A program made the translations under genes and the position numbers. The notes under the pieces were generated by a model. It searched no databases, was not told where the DNA came from, and saw nothing but the letters and a program-made list of their open reading frames with translations. From positions 1 to 64,000 of the IMG/VR virus record IMGVR_UViG_3300024243_000011: a stretch of DNA of 64,000 nucleotides, one strand, 5' to 3'. The DNA comes from a virus. Numbering within the stretch: position 1 is the first letter of the stretch; every line of letters starts with the position of its first letter. Of this stretch, positions 1 through 8,514 are shown piece by piece.

Positions 1-38
1 TTTTTTCAAGTATAATAATATTATTAAACTTGAAAAAA
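1..38. terminator. A/T-only hairpin at window start
   Basis: Positions 1-11 (TTTTTTCAAGT) and 28-38 (ACTTGAAAAAA) are perfect inverted arms around an A/T loop that is itself palindromic. The stem carries T and A tails on its outer sides, so it could act as a weak bidirectional terminator or as an RNA-end hairpin. It lies immediately before the first gene. No upstream gene is visible to test this. Confidence 0.4.
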
Positions 39-44
39 TAGAAG

Positions 45-296
45 ATGTATAGATCTGAAAAAATATGGATTAAAAAAAGCTTTAAAGCTGATAATATAGA
101 ATATTATTATATTGGTCCAGCATTGATGGAACAAAAGAGCAGTACAGCCATTATATTGTTTCCAAATAAAATATTTATGAAAAACAATGCTAGTGGGTTA
201 TTTTTTAAGTCAGAAATTCCTGCTACAAAATATTTCCATTCAAACACAGTGAGAAGGTTGATTAGGTCTAACATAATAGAAAAACTGGAGGAATAA
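45..296 (+). CDS. VWV-family small barrel protein (IWIKK / YIGPA subtype)
   Basis: 83 residues. Function is unknown. It opens with K-I-W-I-K-K (residues 6-11), followed by YYYIGPALM (22-30) and the ILFPNKIFMK segment (37-46). This IWI/YIGPA/LFPKKI subtype recurs on the minus strand at 18149-19293 and at 16650. The short beta-rich layout suggests an SH3/KOW-like barrel, which is inference. It is followed two bases later by the zinc-ribbon gene and is probably co-transcribed with it. Confidence 0.75.
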   Translation: MYRSEKIWIKKSFKADNIEYYYIGPALMEQKSSTAIILFPNKIFMKNNASGLFFKSEIPATKYFHSNTVRRLIRSNIIEKLEE

Positions 297-298
297 AA

Positions 299-769
299 AT
301 GAAAGAAGAACTAGAAAAAAAGTTATATGAAAAATATCCTAAGATTTTTGCACAAAAAGATTTATCTCCACAAGAAACTTGTATGTGTTGGGGGTTGCCT
401 GGGGATGGGTGGTATGATTTAATTGATTGTTTGTGCGGTGTTGTTCAAAATATAGTTAATAATGCTGAGAGAACTAATAAGGTTGTTGATGATTGTATTG
501 CAAAGGGTGAAAAGCCACCATATGAAAAGGTCCATATTCCTTATGTGGAAGCTGGACAAGTTAAAGAAAAGTTTGGAACGTTGCGTTTTTATATTGATGG
601 TGGAAATGATGTGATCAACGGTGCAATTTGGATGGCAGAAAATATGTCAGCTTATATTTGTGAGAATTGTGGTGACTCAGGAAAACTTCGTGGTCGGGGT
701 TGGGTAAAAACATTATGTGATGGTTGTGCAAAAGAAAGTGACTCTAATGAGGGAAAGAAGGATGATTGA
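299..769 (+). CDS. Phage protein with C-terminal zinc ribbon
   Basis: 156 residues. The N-terminal half is rich in Trp and Cys (CMCWGLPGDGWYDLIDCLCG, about residues 28-47). The C-terminal half has the pattern VKEKFGTLRFYI, then CENCG...GRGWVKTLCDGC (about 121-144). This four-Cys cluster should bind one zinc ion. The combination of KEKFGTLRFY with a ribbon is one I recall from uncharacterised proteins of many tailed phages. No enzymatic motif is visible. A GGAG site precedes the ATG. Confidence 0.75.
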   Translation: MKEELEKKLYEKYPKIFAQKDLSPQETCMCWGLPGDGWYDLIDCLCGVVQNIVNNAERTNKVVDDCIAKGEKPPYEKVHIPYVEAGQVKEKFGTLRFYIDGGNDVINGAIWMAENMSAYICENCGDSGKLRGRGWVKTLCDGCAKESDSNEGKKDD

Positions 770-968
770 GGGAGTTTTATCGCTAGTTGTTGGGTTTGTT
801 TTAATTGGCATTGGGTTTTTTGTTGGGACAAATGTTAAAATGTTCAAAGAGATTAATTTTGTTCAAAAATATTTGCCAGGAAAAGATGCTGAAGAGTATC
901 TTGAACTATATGATAAAATGATAGCTAATTACAAAAAAGATATAATTGAAAATGCAAGTAAAAAATAA
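762..968 (+). CDS. Small single-pass membrane protein
   Basis: 68 residues from ATG 762, chosen because GAGGG lies about 7 bases upstream; in-frame ATGs at 717 and 747 are alternatives buried in the previous gene. One strong hydrophobic segment covers residues 4-23 (GVLSLVVGFVLIGIGFFVG), followed by a charged cytoplasmic or periplasmic tail. It overlaps the zinc-ribbon gene at the start and the next gene at the end. Function is unknown. Confidence 0.65.
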   Translation: MIEGVLSLVVGFVLIGIGFFVGTNVKMFKEINFVQKYLPGKDAEEYLELYDKMIANYKKDIIENASKK

Positions 969-1206
969 TTATGCTTCTGGAGATCTTGTATGGGTTAAGA
1001 TTCCAAATATGGAAGATTTTCTTCCACATTATCATATTGTTTCTAATCATGGTGGGTATGTTGGGCTTGCTATAATCAGCTATAAGATTGGGATAGGAAA
1101 AGAAAATCCTATAAAATATAATTACGCTTGCAAGCTGCCAGTGAAATTTGAGTCTTTTTATGGTTTTAATGTTAGGGATGAATGGATCATTAGAAAGGTA
1201 AAATGA
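952..1206 (+). CDS. VWV-family small barrel protein
   Basis: 84 residues from ATG 952; a TTG at 946 is the alternative. GDLVWVKI near residue 11 is followed by GYVGLAIISY and a C-terminal DEWIIRKVK. It overlaps both neighbours by a few bases. It is the first of four consecutive family members (952-2080), so the cluster probably arose by tandem duplication. Confidence 0.7.
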   Translation: MQVKNNYASGDLVWVKIPNMEDFLPHYHIVSNHGGYVGLAIISYKIGIGKENPIKYNYACKLPVKFESFYGFNVRDEWIIRKVK

Positions 1207-1442
1207 GCAAATATAAAATAGGTGATGTTGTTTGGGTTGATGGAAAGTTTTCAAATTGGGAATATAAATTGATCGGGCCAGTTGTTATTATGGGAGATGA
1301 AGTTGATATTATGTCAGGGCTTTATCGTTCTGATGCGGATTATATTGTTAATAGAGTTAATTATCATTTTGAACTTCTGGGATCAATAGTGAGATCTACA
1401 ATCAGAGAAGAGTGGATTAAATATAGGGTTAAAAATGCTTAA
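1203..1442 (+). CDS. VWV-family small barrel protein
   Basis: 79 residues. It shows YKIGDVVWVDG at residues 4-14, LIGPVVIMG about 24-32, and EEWIKYRVK at the C-terminus. The ATGA overlap with the preceding gene suggests translational coupling. The C-terminal E/D-E-W-I element is shared with the gene just upstream, which supports recent duplication. Confidence 0.75.
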   Translation: MSKYKIGDVVWVDGKFSNWEYKLIGPVVIMGDEVDIMSGLYRSDADYIVNRVNYHFELLGSIVRSTIREEWIKYRVKNA

Positions 1443-1770
1443 AAATTTAAGAGATATTAAAAAGGGTGATATAGTTTGGGTTAATAATTTAGAATATACT
1501 CCGTCGTGGATGCCTTCAAAATTAAAACTTTATAAACATAACTATGTTGGCTTTGGCATTGTTAGCTATAATCATTCAAGTAATTTTTCTATATTATTAA
1601 ATGTTTCACATATGGATGTAGATATTTTTTCTATTAATAAAAATAAAACAAAAAAATGGCTTGGAAAAAACACTAGTGTTACTATATTTGAACGTAAAGA
1701 GATTTGTTCAATTAGAAAGAATAAACACACTGCAAAATATGTTACAATAATAGGAAATATTAATGATTAG
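1435..1770 (+). CDS. VWV-family small barrel protein, extended
   Basis: 111 residues, longer than most members. KKGDIVWVNN lies at residues 9-18 and NYVGFGIVSY at about 36-45. A Lys/Asn-rich middle is followed by the KEICSIRKN tail element. It overlaps the genes on both sides by 8 bases. The extra length is in the loop between the second and third predicted strands. Confidence 0.7.
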   Translation: MLKNLRDIKKGDIVWVNNLEYTPSWMPSKLKLYKHNYVGFGIVSYNHSSNFSILLNVSHMDVDIFSINKNKTKKWLGKNTSVTIFERKEICSIRKNKHTAKYVTIIGNIND

Positions 1771-2080
1771 CTTAAACATTAATAAAGGAGACTTGTTATG
1801 GTTTAACAATGTTGAAATGCATGGTAATTTAGTTGAAGGAAATAAATATATACAAATTATTAAATATGTTGGGCCAGGGATTGTTAAGGAGGTTTTTGCA
1901 TATAATAATTGTTTCAAAGTTAAGCCATTAAATAATGTAGGGGTAGGGGAGATAATATATAAAATTATTGATGGAGAGGGGTTGGTGTATGATCAACATA
2001 ACACTAAAGGCGAGCGTTATTGTTTTCTTGTAGACAAGCGACAAGTTAAAAATCTAAATCAGATGATAAAAAGGATATAA
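1763..2080 (+). CDS. VWV-family small barrel protein
   Basis: 105 residues. It shows NKGDLLWFNN (residues 7-16), YVGPGIVKEV (about 36-45) and the tail DKRQVKNL. The second W of the usual VWV motif is replaced by F. It is the last gene of the tandem set and ends one base before the polymerase gene, so the polymerase is probably translated from the same message. Confidence 0.7.
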   Translation: MISLNINKGDLLWFNNVEMHGNLVEGNKYIQIIKYVGPGIVKEVFAYNNCFKVKPLNNVGVGEIIYKIIDGEGLVYDQHNTKGERYCFLVDKRQVKNLNQMIKRI

Positions 2081-2081
2081 A

Positions 2082-5000
2082 ATGAAATATGCTTTAGTTC
2101 ACATTCACTCCAATTTTTCGACATTGGATGCACCTTCTAAGATAAAAAACATCGTCAAAAAGGCAAAAGATATTGGATGTCCTGGCGTATCAATTTCTGA
2201 TCATGGTGTTGCTGGCGGATTGTTGCAAGCATATAATGAATGTAAGTCGCAGGATATCAACTTTATTCCAGGTGTTGAATTTTATGTAAATAACAATAGA
2301 GACTTTAAAGACAAAACAAATAGAAAGAATTTTCACTTATGTTTATTTGCAAAAAACTATGAGGGTTATAAAGATTTAATTTGGTTACAAGGAGAGTCAA
2401 CATATAATTTTTATGGCAAGCCAAGGACAACAAATGAACTTATTTTACAAAAAGCAAAAAAAGGAAATCTTATATGCACAACCGCTTGTCTTGGTTCTGA
2501 ATTACATCATTATTTTAAAAACAATGAAATATGCTCAGCAAAAGAGTGGATAAAGAAGTATTACAATGTTTTTGGTGATGATCTTTACTTAGAACTACAA
2601 ATAAACGAACTTACAAAAGAACAAAAAGCTTATAATGATAAACTAATTCAGATTTCCAATAAGACAGGCATAAGTTTAACCCTGGGTTTAGACTCTCATT
2701 ATGTTGAAAAGGAAGATTGGTTTCTTCAACAGTTAACATTTCTCATTAGGGACAAAAAGACAGTAAAGAGCTTGGAAAGTAATGATGACTCTGGGGAGGA
2801 AAAGGGAAAGAAAGATGAGGCATGGCAATTTGAAACAAAAAGTCTTTGGATAAAAACACCTGAAGAAGTTATAGAGTGTAATAAGGAGTTTGGTTATAAT
2901 TATTCAATAGACTTTATTAAGAGGTTGTTTAGTTCAACTTTAGAAATCAACTCTAAGGTAGATGTTGAAATTCCTTTTTATGACTATAAGTTTCCTAAAC
3001 ACAAACATCAGGGTGACATATCTTCAAAACAATTATTGATCAACAAGGCTAAGAGTGGGTTAAAACAAAAGTTAAGTGAAGGTAAGGTTAAAGAAAAAGA
3101 CATACCTACTTATGTTGATAGAATAAAAGAAGAGATTGATGTCTTAACTAACCATGGAAGAGATTTCTCAGACTATTTTTTGTTTTTTGATGATATCAAG
3201 AACTTTGTATATGAACAAGGTGGTATGTTGGGTGCTGGTCGAGGTTCTGCTTGCGCCAGCTTGCTATTGTGGTTGCTTGATATAACGAAGCTAGATCCAA
3301 TAAAGGATGGTTTGATTTTCGAAAGGTTTATTAATAAAGCAAGGCTGGAGACAGATGCAGCAGATCTTGACATTGATATTAGTAGTGATGAGTTGCCGTT
3401 GGTCGAAGAGTGGCTAAAGAAAAGATATGGTGAACGCTCTGTTTGTTCTGTGGGCAATTACACTAAGTTCAGTATAAAAAATACAATAAAAGATGTTGCA
3501 AGGGCCTTGGCAGTTGATGATGACTTAAAAGTGATTAACAACATCACTAAAACATTAAATGATAAAAGTGAGGATGTCAATGAGGAGTGGGCATTAGCAG
3601 CAAAAAGGTTTAAAAAGAATTCTAGGGAATACAAATGGCTAGAAAAACATGAGAGAGATGTTCTTAAGTGGAGTAGCAAGTTGGTTGGCTGTATTAGAAA
3701 TGTGGGCCAACACGCTTCAGGGCTTGTTGTTGTGCCTGGAGAATTGTATGATCATGTTCCATTGTTGTATCATAAGAAAAAGACGTTGACAGCCTATGTA
3801 GAGGGCGTTGAATATCGAGAACTTCCACAAGTAGGGGTGTTAAAGTTAGATTTGCTTGGATTGTCAACAGCAGCTATTATTAACAATACAATAAAGTTGA
3901 TTAAAGAGAGACATGATGACTTTCCCTATGATCAAAAAACAATATTTGATATTGATAGAGAAGACAAGAATATTTTAGATGAGTTTGCAAAAGGGAACAC
4001 TGATAATTGTTTTCAGTTTGAGTCTGATGGCATGAAAAGCTTATTACAAAATATTTGTGTTAGTAGTTTTAGTGATGTTGTTTTGTGCAATGCATTATAT
4101 CGTCCTGGGGCTTTAGGTGCTAATATGCATAATGTGGCTGTTGAAAATAAATTTAAGGGTGATGATATTACATATGTGCATCCGAAAGTCAAAGGTATTG
4201 TAGAAAAGACCTACGGAGTTCCAGCATTTCAGGAGCAAGTTTTGTTCACATTGCAAAAAATTGGCAACTTAAGTTTAAGTGAGAGTGATTTGGCTAGAAA
4301 AACAATCAAAGCTTTAGGTAAGGCAAAGAAGAGTCCAGAAGAGTTAGAAAAGCTTAATGCATTTTTAAAAACATTTGCAAAGGGTGCAAAAGAAAATGGC
4401 CTTAATGATAAGGAGGTTAGCAAGATTTTAGAGTGGTTAAGAGCAAGCAGTGATTATTCATTCAACAAGTCACACTCAGCAGCATATTCATTAAACTCAT
4501 ATATTACGTTATGGTTAAAAAAGAATTATCCAATTGAATTCTTTACTGCTGTTTTAGCGAATGTACAATCTAACGAAGAAAAATTATATACAACTTTAAG
4601 TGAGGCAAGAAAAAATAATGTAAAAATAAATTATATCGATATTAATGAATCTGGTTGGGATTTTTTTATTGTTGATAATGAGATTTATTGTGGCTTTGGT
4701 TTTCTTAAGGGTACAAGTAAAAAAGATATTAACAAGGTGCTAGCTCTAAGGCCATTTACATCTATAAATGATTTTATACAAAAGGCATTGGAACATGGCA
4801 TATCAAAGAAAACAGTTTATCCATTGATTCAAACAGGTATTACGAGAAATATACATTCTAATGGTAGAGAATTAATAGAGATATATGAGAGAACAAAAAA
4901 GATTTGCAAAAGGAAAAGTTTTGAGTGGGATCAAATTGATGATATAATTACTGAAGTTAGCTTAGAAGATCTTAAGCCATACAACAAACAAGAACTTGTT

Positions 5001-5486
5001 GACTTTGAACTGAAGTATATTGGGTTTTATTTGCAATCAGATGTTTTGGCTATGTATGATAAATATATTCAAATGTTTGGTGCAATGCTAGTAAGTGAAA
5101 TGAATATAATGCCAAAACAAGTTTGTGTTAATAAGTATACCCAAAAAGAATCAACTGAATACAAATATCATATTTGCGGCATTATTGTTAACTCAGTGAT
5201 TAAGAAAACTAAAAAAGGAAAAGAATATAGAATTGTTGAAGTTTCAGATTATACAGGCAAGGCTAGCTCTGGGTTGTCATTTAAAATATGGGAGCCAAAG
5301 TTAATAGAAAAGTGTTATAATTCTGAAGCCAAGGATTTGCTGAGTAAGGGTTCTGTTGTTTTGGCTAAACTCTCAAAGAATGATTTTGGATATTCATTGC
5401 AAAAGTTTGATGTTAATAATATTGAAAACATGGATATATCAAAATTCCCATTTATTAACTTGAACATTTTAAGTTTGGAGGTTTAA
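2082..5486 (+). CDS. dnaE: DNA polymerase III alpha subunit (DnaE-type)
   Basis: 1134 residues; this is the replicative C-family polymerase that adds dNTPs at the phage fork. An N-terminal PHP domain shows H7-I-H-S, SDHG at 39-42 and D-S-H near 204. These metal-ligand-like residues could support a PHP exonuclease. The polymerase core has GAGRGSACASLLLWLLD (about 384-400), DLDIDIS with two catalytic Asp (about 428), LKLDLLGL with the third Asp (about 586), FQEQVLFT (about 716) and FNKSHSAAYS (about 793). A C-terminal OB-like segment begins near 1025. Bacterial DnaE is about 1160 residues, so it looks complete. No separate DnaQ exonuclease or clamp gene is in the window. C-family polymerases are uncommon in tailed phages compared with families A and B. 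Confidence 0.95.
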   Translation: MKYALVHIHSNFSTLDAPSKIKNIVKKAKDIGCPGVSISDHGVAGGLLQAYNECKSQDINFIPGVEFYVNNNRDFKDKTNRKNFHLCLFAKNYEGYKDLIWLQGESTYNFYGKPRTTNELILQKAKKGNLICTTACLGSELHHYFKNNEICSAKEWIKKYYNVFGDDLYLELQINELTKEQKAYNDKLIQISNKTGISLTLGLDSHYVEKEDWFLQQLTFLIRDKKTVKSLESNDDSGEEKGKKDEAWQFETKSLWIKTPEEVIECNKEFGYNYSIDFIKRLFSSTLEINSKVDVEIPFYDYKFPKHKHQGDISSKQLLINKAKSGLKQKLSEGKVKEKDIPTYVDRIKEEIDVLTNHGRDFSDYFLFFDDIKNFVYEQGGMLGAGRGSACASLLLWLLDITKLDPIKDGLIFERFINKARLETDAADLDIDISSDELPLVEEWLKKRYGERSVCSVGNYTKFSIKNTIKDVARALAVDDDLKVINNITKTLNDKSEDVNEEWALAAKRFKKNSREYKWLEKHERDVLKWSSKLVGCIRNVGQHASGLVVVPGELYDHVPLLYHKKKTLTAYVEGVEYRELPQVGVLKLDLLGLSTAAIINNTIKLIKERHDDFPYDQKTIFDIDREDKNILDEFAKGNTDNCFQFESDGMKSLLQNICVSSFSDVVLCNALYRPGALGANMHNVAVENKFKGDDITYVHPKVKGIVEKTYGVPAFQEQVLFTLQKIGNLSLSESDLARKTIKALGKAKKSPEELEKLNAFLKTFAKGAKENGLNDKEVSKILEWLRASSDYSFNKSHSAAYSLNSYITLWLKKNYPIEFFTAVLANVQSNEEKLYTTLSEARKNNVKINYIDINESGWDFFIVDNEIYCGFGFLKGTSKKDINKVLALRPFTSINDFIQKALEHGISKKTVYPLIQTGITRNIHSNGRELIEIYERTKKICKRKSFEWDQIDDIITEVSLEDLKPYNKQELVDFELKYIGFYLQSDVLAMYDKYIQMFGAMLVSEMNIMPKQVCVNKYTQKESTEYKYHICGIIVNSVIKKTKKGKEYRIVEVSDYTGKASSGLSFKIWEPKLIEKCYNSEAKDLLSKGSVVLAKLSKNDFGYSLQKFDVNNIENMDISKFPFINLNILSLEV

Positions 5487-5521
5487 AAAAATGAAAAGTT
5501 TTTTTTATTGGCTGGTACTGG

Positions 5522-5550
5522 TTAACAGAATGTTTTGTTTGTGCTATAAT
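5522..5550 (+). promoter_or_regulatory. TTAACA-type sigma70 promoter
   Basis: TTAACA at 5522-5527, a 17-bp spacer and a consensus TATAAT at 5545-5550. It has the TGGTTAACA context shared by about 19 promoters in the window. It lies just after the polymerase gene and should drive the leader ORF at 5572 and the run of genes behind it. Confidence 0.85.
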
Positions 5551-5571
5551 ATGGTCTAAGGAGATCAAAAT

Positions 5572-5619
5572 ATGAAACAGTTGATGATTGGATGGCTTAA
5601 TGAAAAACAAAAAATATAA
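5572..5619 (+). CDS. Possible 15-residue leader peptide
   Basis: This short ORF encodes MKQLMIGWLNEKQKI and then stops. Its ATG is about 16 bases after the expected transcription start and follows a strong AAGGAG by 7 bases, which is the best ribosome site in this stretch. The real downstream ATG (5600) lies inside it in another frame without its own clear site. Translation of the leader may therefore feed re-initiation at 5600. Function is otherwise unknown. Confidence 0.4.
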   Translation: MKQLMIGWLNEKQKI

Positions 5620-5797
5620 AGTTGGTGAACATGTTTGGATTGATATAGGATTTTATTGTGGCCCTGCAATTATAGAGAAAGAGGACGTTGATGAAAAGTG
5701 GTTATTTGGCTATAATGTTAAAATTATGGGTGCAATGAAGGATAATATTTGGATTTCTAGAAAAGAAATTAAAGGGTTAAACAATGACAATGCCTAG
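5600..5797 (+). CDS. VWV-family small barrel protein
   Basis: 65 residues from ATG 5600; an in-frame TTG at 5588 is weaker. It is one of the most compact members: YKVGEHVWIDIGFYCGPAIIE, then a short strand and VKIMG, then WISRKEIKGL. It shows the minimal core of the family without insertions. It overlaps the leader peptide and the next gene. Confidence 0.75.
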   Translation: MKNKKYKVGEHVWIDIGFYCGPAIIEKEDVDEKWLFGYNVKIMGAMKDNIWISRKEIKGLNNDNA

Positions 5798-6029
5798 ATT
5801 GGTATTAGGGCAAAGGGTTAACTTGAAGGGTGATGTCGCATGGCTCTCTAGTTGTAGAGAAAGTGGTTATTATGAAGGGCCAGTTAGGTTAATATCTAAG
5901 TTTCATAATTTATATTTATGTGAAGTTCCAATGGAGGTTTTTATCGAATTTAGTTCAACAAGAAGAAAAAATAAAACTAGAAGCTTTTGGATTATGGAAG
6001 ATAAAATTAAAATGATTAAAAGGGCATAA
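5784..6029 (+). CDS. Divergent VWV-family protein
   Basis: 81 residues. LGQRVNLKGDVAWLSS (residues 8-23) and YYEGPVRLIS (31-40) match the family pattern. A longer basic loop (TRRKNKTRS) precedes FWIMEDKIKMI. The ATG overlaps the end of the previous gene. The G-D-V-A-W variant and extra basic residues mark it as an outlying member. Confidence 0.65.
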   Translation: MTMPRLVLGQRVNLKGDVAWLSSCRESGYYEGPVRLISKFHNLYLCEVPMEVFIEFSSTRRKNKTRSFWIMEDKIKMIKRA

Positions 6030-6033
6030 TAAA

Positions 6034-6387
6034 ATGACTTATATACATAAAGATAAAAAGGAATGGGGTAGTTATAATAAAAATGATATTAATTATGGAA
6101 AATGGATTAAAAGATATAAAAATAACAAGATATATGAAATTTCTAAGTTATTAACTACAACAAAAAACTTATTAAATGGAACAAATAAATTATATGGTTT
6201 TAAAGTTGGTGAATTAGTTTGGGTTAATCATGAATTATATAGAGGGGTCGGGATAATAAAGCATTTTAGGTTTTTAGAACTGCAAAAGAGAGTTGTTGTT
6301 ACTAGCTCTTATCCTTTTGCGATTATAGCTAACAAATATGGCAAGAAAGATTTAGAATGTACAAAAGAAATGATAAGAAAAGCATGA
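6034..6387 (+). CDS. VWV-family protein with N-terminal extension
   Basis: 117 residues. About 55 Lys/Asn/Tyr-rich residues precede the family core (FKVGELVWVNHELYRGVGII, about residues 56-75). A short basic C-terminus follows. The extension has no motif I recognise; one member at 8863 instead carries its extra residues at the C-terminal end. It overlaps the next gene by four bases. Confidence 0.65.
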   Translation: MTYIHKDKKEWGSYNKNDINYGKWIKRYKNNKIYEISKLLTTTKNLLNGTNKLYGFKVGELVWVNHELYRGVGIIKHFRFLELQKRVVVTSSYPFAIIANKYGKKDLECTKEMIRKA

Positions 6388-6737
6388 GCAAGCAAAAATC
6401 ACAACAAGTAGTGACATATAAATATGATTCTAAAATCACAAAAAACGATCTCAATGATTGCAATTTAGATACAATTATTAATTATGTTGAATTGTATTTG
6501 AAATCGAAAGCATTAAAAAAACACTTATTTGATTCAAATAAGTTAATTCAAGATAAAATATATGATAAAATAGAAAACAAAGTGAGCCAATCTACAAACA
6601 AAAGATTGTCTATTTGGAAAAAAGCAACAACAAATGAAAAAATTGTTATTAATAAGTTTGTTTGTCAAATTGATAGTCTTGGTAACAATAAATCCATAAG
6701 AAGTGTAAATATGGTTTTTGATTTTGCCGAAGAGTAA
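6384..6737 (+). CDS. Uncharacterised small protein, tandem paralogue 1
   Basis: 117 residues from ATG 6384, where ATGA overlaps the previous stop; an in-frame ATG lies at 6357. It is basic and helical, with YVELYLKSKALKKHLF and RLSIWKKATTNEKIVINKF. The same layout (Y-I/V-x-L-x-L-K, then IW/LW, then a T-x-x-E/K helix) recurs in the next two genes, so the three look like tandem paralogues. Function is unknown. Confidence 0.6.
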   Translation: MSKQKSQQVVTYKYDSKITKNDLNDCNLDTIINYVELYLKSKALKKHLFDSNKLIQDKIYDKIENKVSQSTNKRLSIWKKATTNEKIVINKFVCQIDSLGNNKSIRSVNMVFDFAEE

Positions 6738-6740
6738 ATT

Positions 6741-6989
6741 ATGTTAAAGACAACTAAAGAGTTTCAAGAATATATTGATCTAGTTTTGAAGGTATATGTG
6801 TTGAGGCTTTTTAGTAGGGATAAAGTATGTACAACAACAACTAAGGATCGCTGTAAGTTGAAAAAGTTGAAAAGGCTTTACGACCTTACATTTAGATCAT
6901 CTATATTGTGGGATAATTACTTGACTGATAACCAAAAAGAAAAAGGTCGGTTGTTAATAGGGAAAATATATAAAAAATATATGAATTAA
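6741..6989 (+). CDS. Uncharacterised small protein, tandem paralogue 2
   Basis: 82 residues, all-helical in appearance and very basic. YIDLVLKVYVLRLF (residues 11-24) and ILWDNYLTDNQKEKGRLLI (about 55-73) align with the third gene's YIDLLIKI and ELWYRLTDKERKAI. No known domain is recognised. It sits 3 bases after its paralogue and 7 bases before the next one. Confidence 0.6.
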   Translation: MLKTTKEFQEYIDLVLKVYVLRLFSRDKVCTTTTKDRCKLKKLKRLYDLTFRSSILWDNYLTDNQKEKGRLLIGKIYKKYMN

Positions 6990-6996
6990 ATAAAAA

Positions 6997-7236
6997 ATGA
7001 GTAACATAAAAAAATATATTGATTTATTAATTAAAATAAATATGTTTATTATTATAGAAGATAAGCTTTTTGAGTCTGGTAATGATATAAACAAACAAAA
7101 GAAGCTAAATTTAATTATTAGTAATAAACAAAACAATATGAGTGAGTTATGGTATAGATTAACAGATAAAGAAAGAAAGGCAATTAGAATTAGTTTAGAC
7201 GAAATTAGCTTTGATAAAAAATTTGGTATCGTTTAG
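6997..7236 (+). CDS. Uncharacterised small protein, tandem paralogue 3
   Basis: 79 residues. YIDLLIKINMFIIIEDKLF followed by ELWYRLTDKERKAIRISLDEI repeats the pattern of the two genes upstream. This suggests a small alpha-helical domain copied twice. It has no metal or catalytic motif. It ends 25 bases before the thymidylate synthase gene. Confidence 0.6.
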   Translation: MSNIKKYIDLLIKINMFIIIEDKLFESGNDINKQKKLNLIISNKQNNMSELWYRLTDKERKAIRISLDEISFDKKFGIV

Positions 7237-7261
7237 TTGTAATTAATAACAGGAGGGCGCT

Positions 7262-7987
7262 TTGAAGAAGGAAAAAGTTTATATTTATCCAAATGAAAAA
7301 GAAAAAATTGGTTGTGTTGAATATGTCGATCACATGGGATCAGATAAAGATATTGTTAATGCGGCAAGAGCAAGTGTTGGTAAAGAAAGTAAAAAGCCAT
7401 TCTCAGAAAAAGATAGAGAGTTAATGAAATATCTTATAGAAAATAAACACACCAGTCCTTTTGAACATGTTAAGCTTAAGTGTAGGTTTACTGTTCCATT
7501 GTTTGTTAGAAGTCAACATATGAGGCACAGATTATGGAATTTCAATGAATTAAGTCGGAGATTCACAGACAAAGATATCCAATTTTATTTACCGAAATCA
7601 TTTAGGACACAACATGAAAATAATATACAAGCAAGTAACAATGACTCAATTAATCCAAAAATTCATACTTGTGTTTCTATGGGTGAAAGCAAATTAGCAG
7701 ATTTGTTAGTTGAGTCCACTACAAATAAATGTTTTATTGCATATCAAAAGTTATTAGATGCAAATATTACAAGAGAGCAAGCAAGAATGATTCTTCCTCA
7801 AAACTTATATACAACTTATATTGGAACCTGTGATCTTCATAATTTATTTCATTTTTTATCATTAAGGCTTGGTGAACATGCTCAATATGAAATTAGAGTT
7901 GTTGCTGAGGCATTATTGTATTATTGTGAACAGTTATTCCCGGAAGCGACAAGCTTATTTAAGGAGGTTAGGTTAGATGACATATAG
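7262..7987 (+). CDS. thyX: FAD-dependent thymidylate synthase ThyX
   Basis: 241 residues from a TTG start behind GGAGGG. ThyX converts dUMP to dTMP using FAD, NADPH and methylene-tetrahydrofolate, which feeds DNA synthesis in an AT-rich phage. The diagnostic RHRX7S motif is present as RHRLWNFNELS (about residues 88-98), followed by RRF. TSPFEHVKLKCRF (about 63-75) and the C-terminal LRLGEHAQYEIR also match the family. Length is typical. It works with the dUTPase at 10158, which supplies dUMP. Confidence 0.95.
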   Translation: MKKEKVYIYPNEKEKIGCVEYVDHMGSDKDIVNAARASVGKESKKPFSEKDRELMKYLIENKHTSPFEHVKLKCRFTVPLFVRSQHMRHRLWNFNELSRRFTDKDIQFYLPKSFRTQHENNIQASNNDSINPKIHTCVSMGESKLADLLVESTTNKCFIAYQKLLDANITREQARMILPQNLYTTYIGTCDLHNLFHFLSLRLGEHAQYEIRVVAEALLYYCEQLFPEATSLFKEVRLDDI

Positions 7988-8228
7988 AGCTTTTGAATCA
8001 CATAGTTGTTGTAGACTGAAAGATGGGTTTTTAGTTGAAGTGGGTGGGTCATATTGGGTTAATATCTGTGCTGATAGGGTTAGAAATTATAAAGGGCCAA
8101 TTGTTGTTGATAGTATTGAAGCTGTAGTTTTTGATGGTGATTATACTTTTAGCATAGGCGTAAAAAAGTCTATAGGTGGTTTTTGTTTTGTGACGTTCGA
8201 TGAGATAACGGTTATTTGTGAAATTTGA
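7977..8228 (+). CDS. Divergent VWV-family protein
   Basis: 83 residues. VGGSYWVNI (about residues 22-30) replaces GDVVWV, and NYKGPIVVDSI (about 37-47) supplies the GPA motif. A VTFDEITVI element closes the protein. It overlaps the end of thyX by 11 bases and the following gene by 11 bases. Confidence 0.6.
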   Translation: MTYRAFESHSCCRLKDGFLVEVGGSYWVNICADRVRNYKGPIVVDSIEAVVFDGDYTFSIGVKKSIGGFCFVTFDEITVICEI

Positions 8229-8514
8229 TCCAAAAAGACTCGAAAAAAGGCAATATCTTCAACAAGTAAAGTGGGGTGATAATGTCAATATTAAGACAAA
8301 TAAAACATATTGGATAGCTGTTAACTTAGGTAAAAAACATTATAAATATTATTATGGGTTAGTATATATTATTAACATTAATGAAAATATTTTGTTTTAT
8401 GATGGTAAAAAACAGTGTTTAGACATAGTAATCATTGCAAAGTCACCAACAACAATTAATTGGGTAGTTTTCACATTAAACGATATAACTGATATAAAGG
8501 AGGTTAAATGTTAA
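8218..8514 (+). CDS. Divergent VWV-family protein
   Basis: 98 residues from a GTG start inside the previous gene. NKTYWIAV (about residues 28-35) and YYYGLVYIIN (about 44-53) fill the two conserved positions. FTLNDITDIKEV ends the protein like its upstream neighbour's VTFDEITVI. The two genes are probably a diverged tandem pair. Confidence 0.55.
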   Translation: MKFDPKRLEKRQYLQQVKWGDNVNIKTNKTYWIAVNLGKKHYKYYYGLVYIININENILFYDGKKQCLDIVIIAKSPTTINWVVFTLNDITDIKEVKC

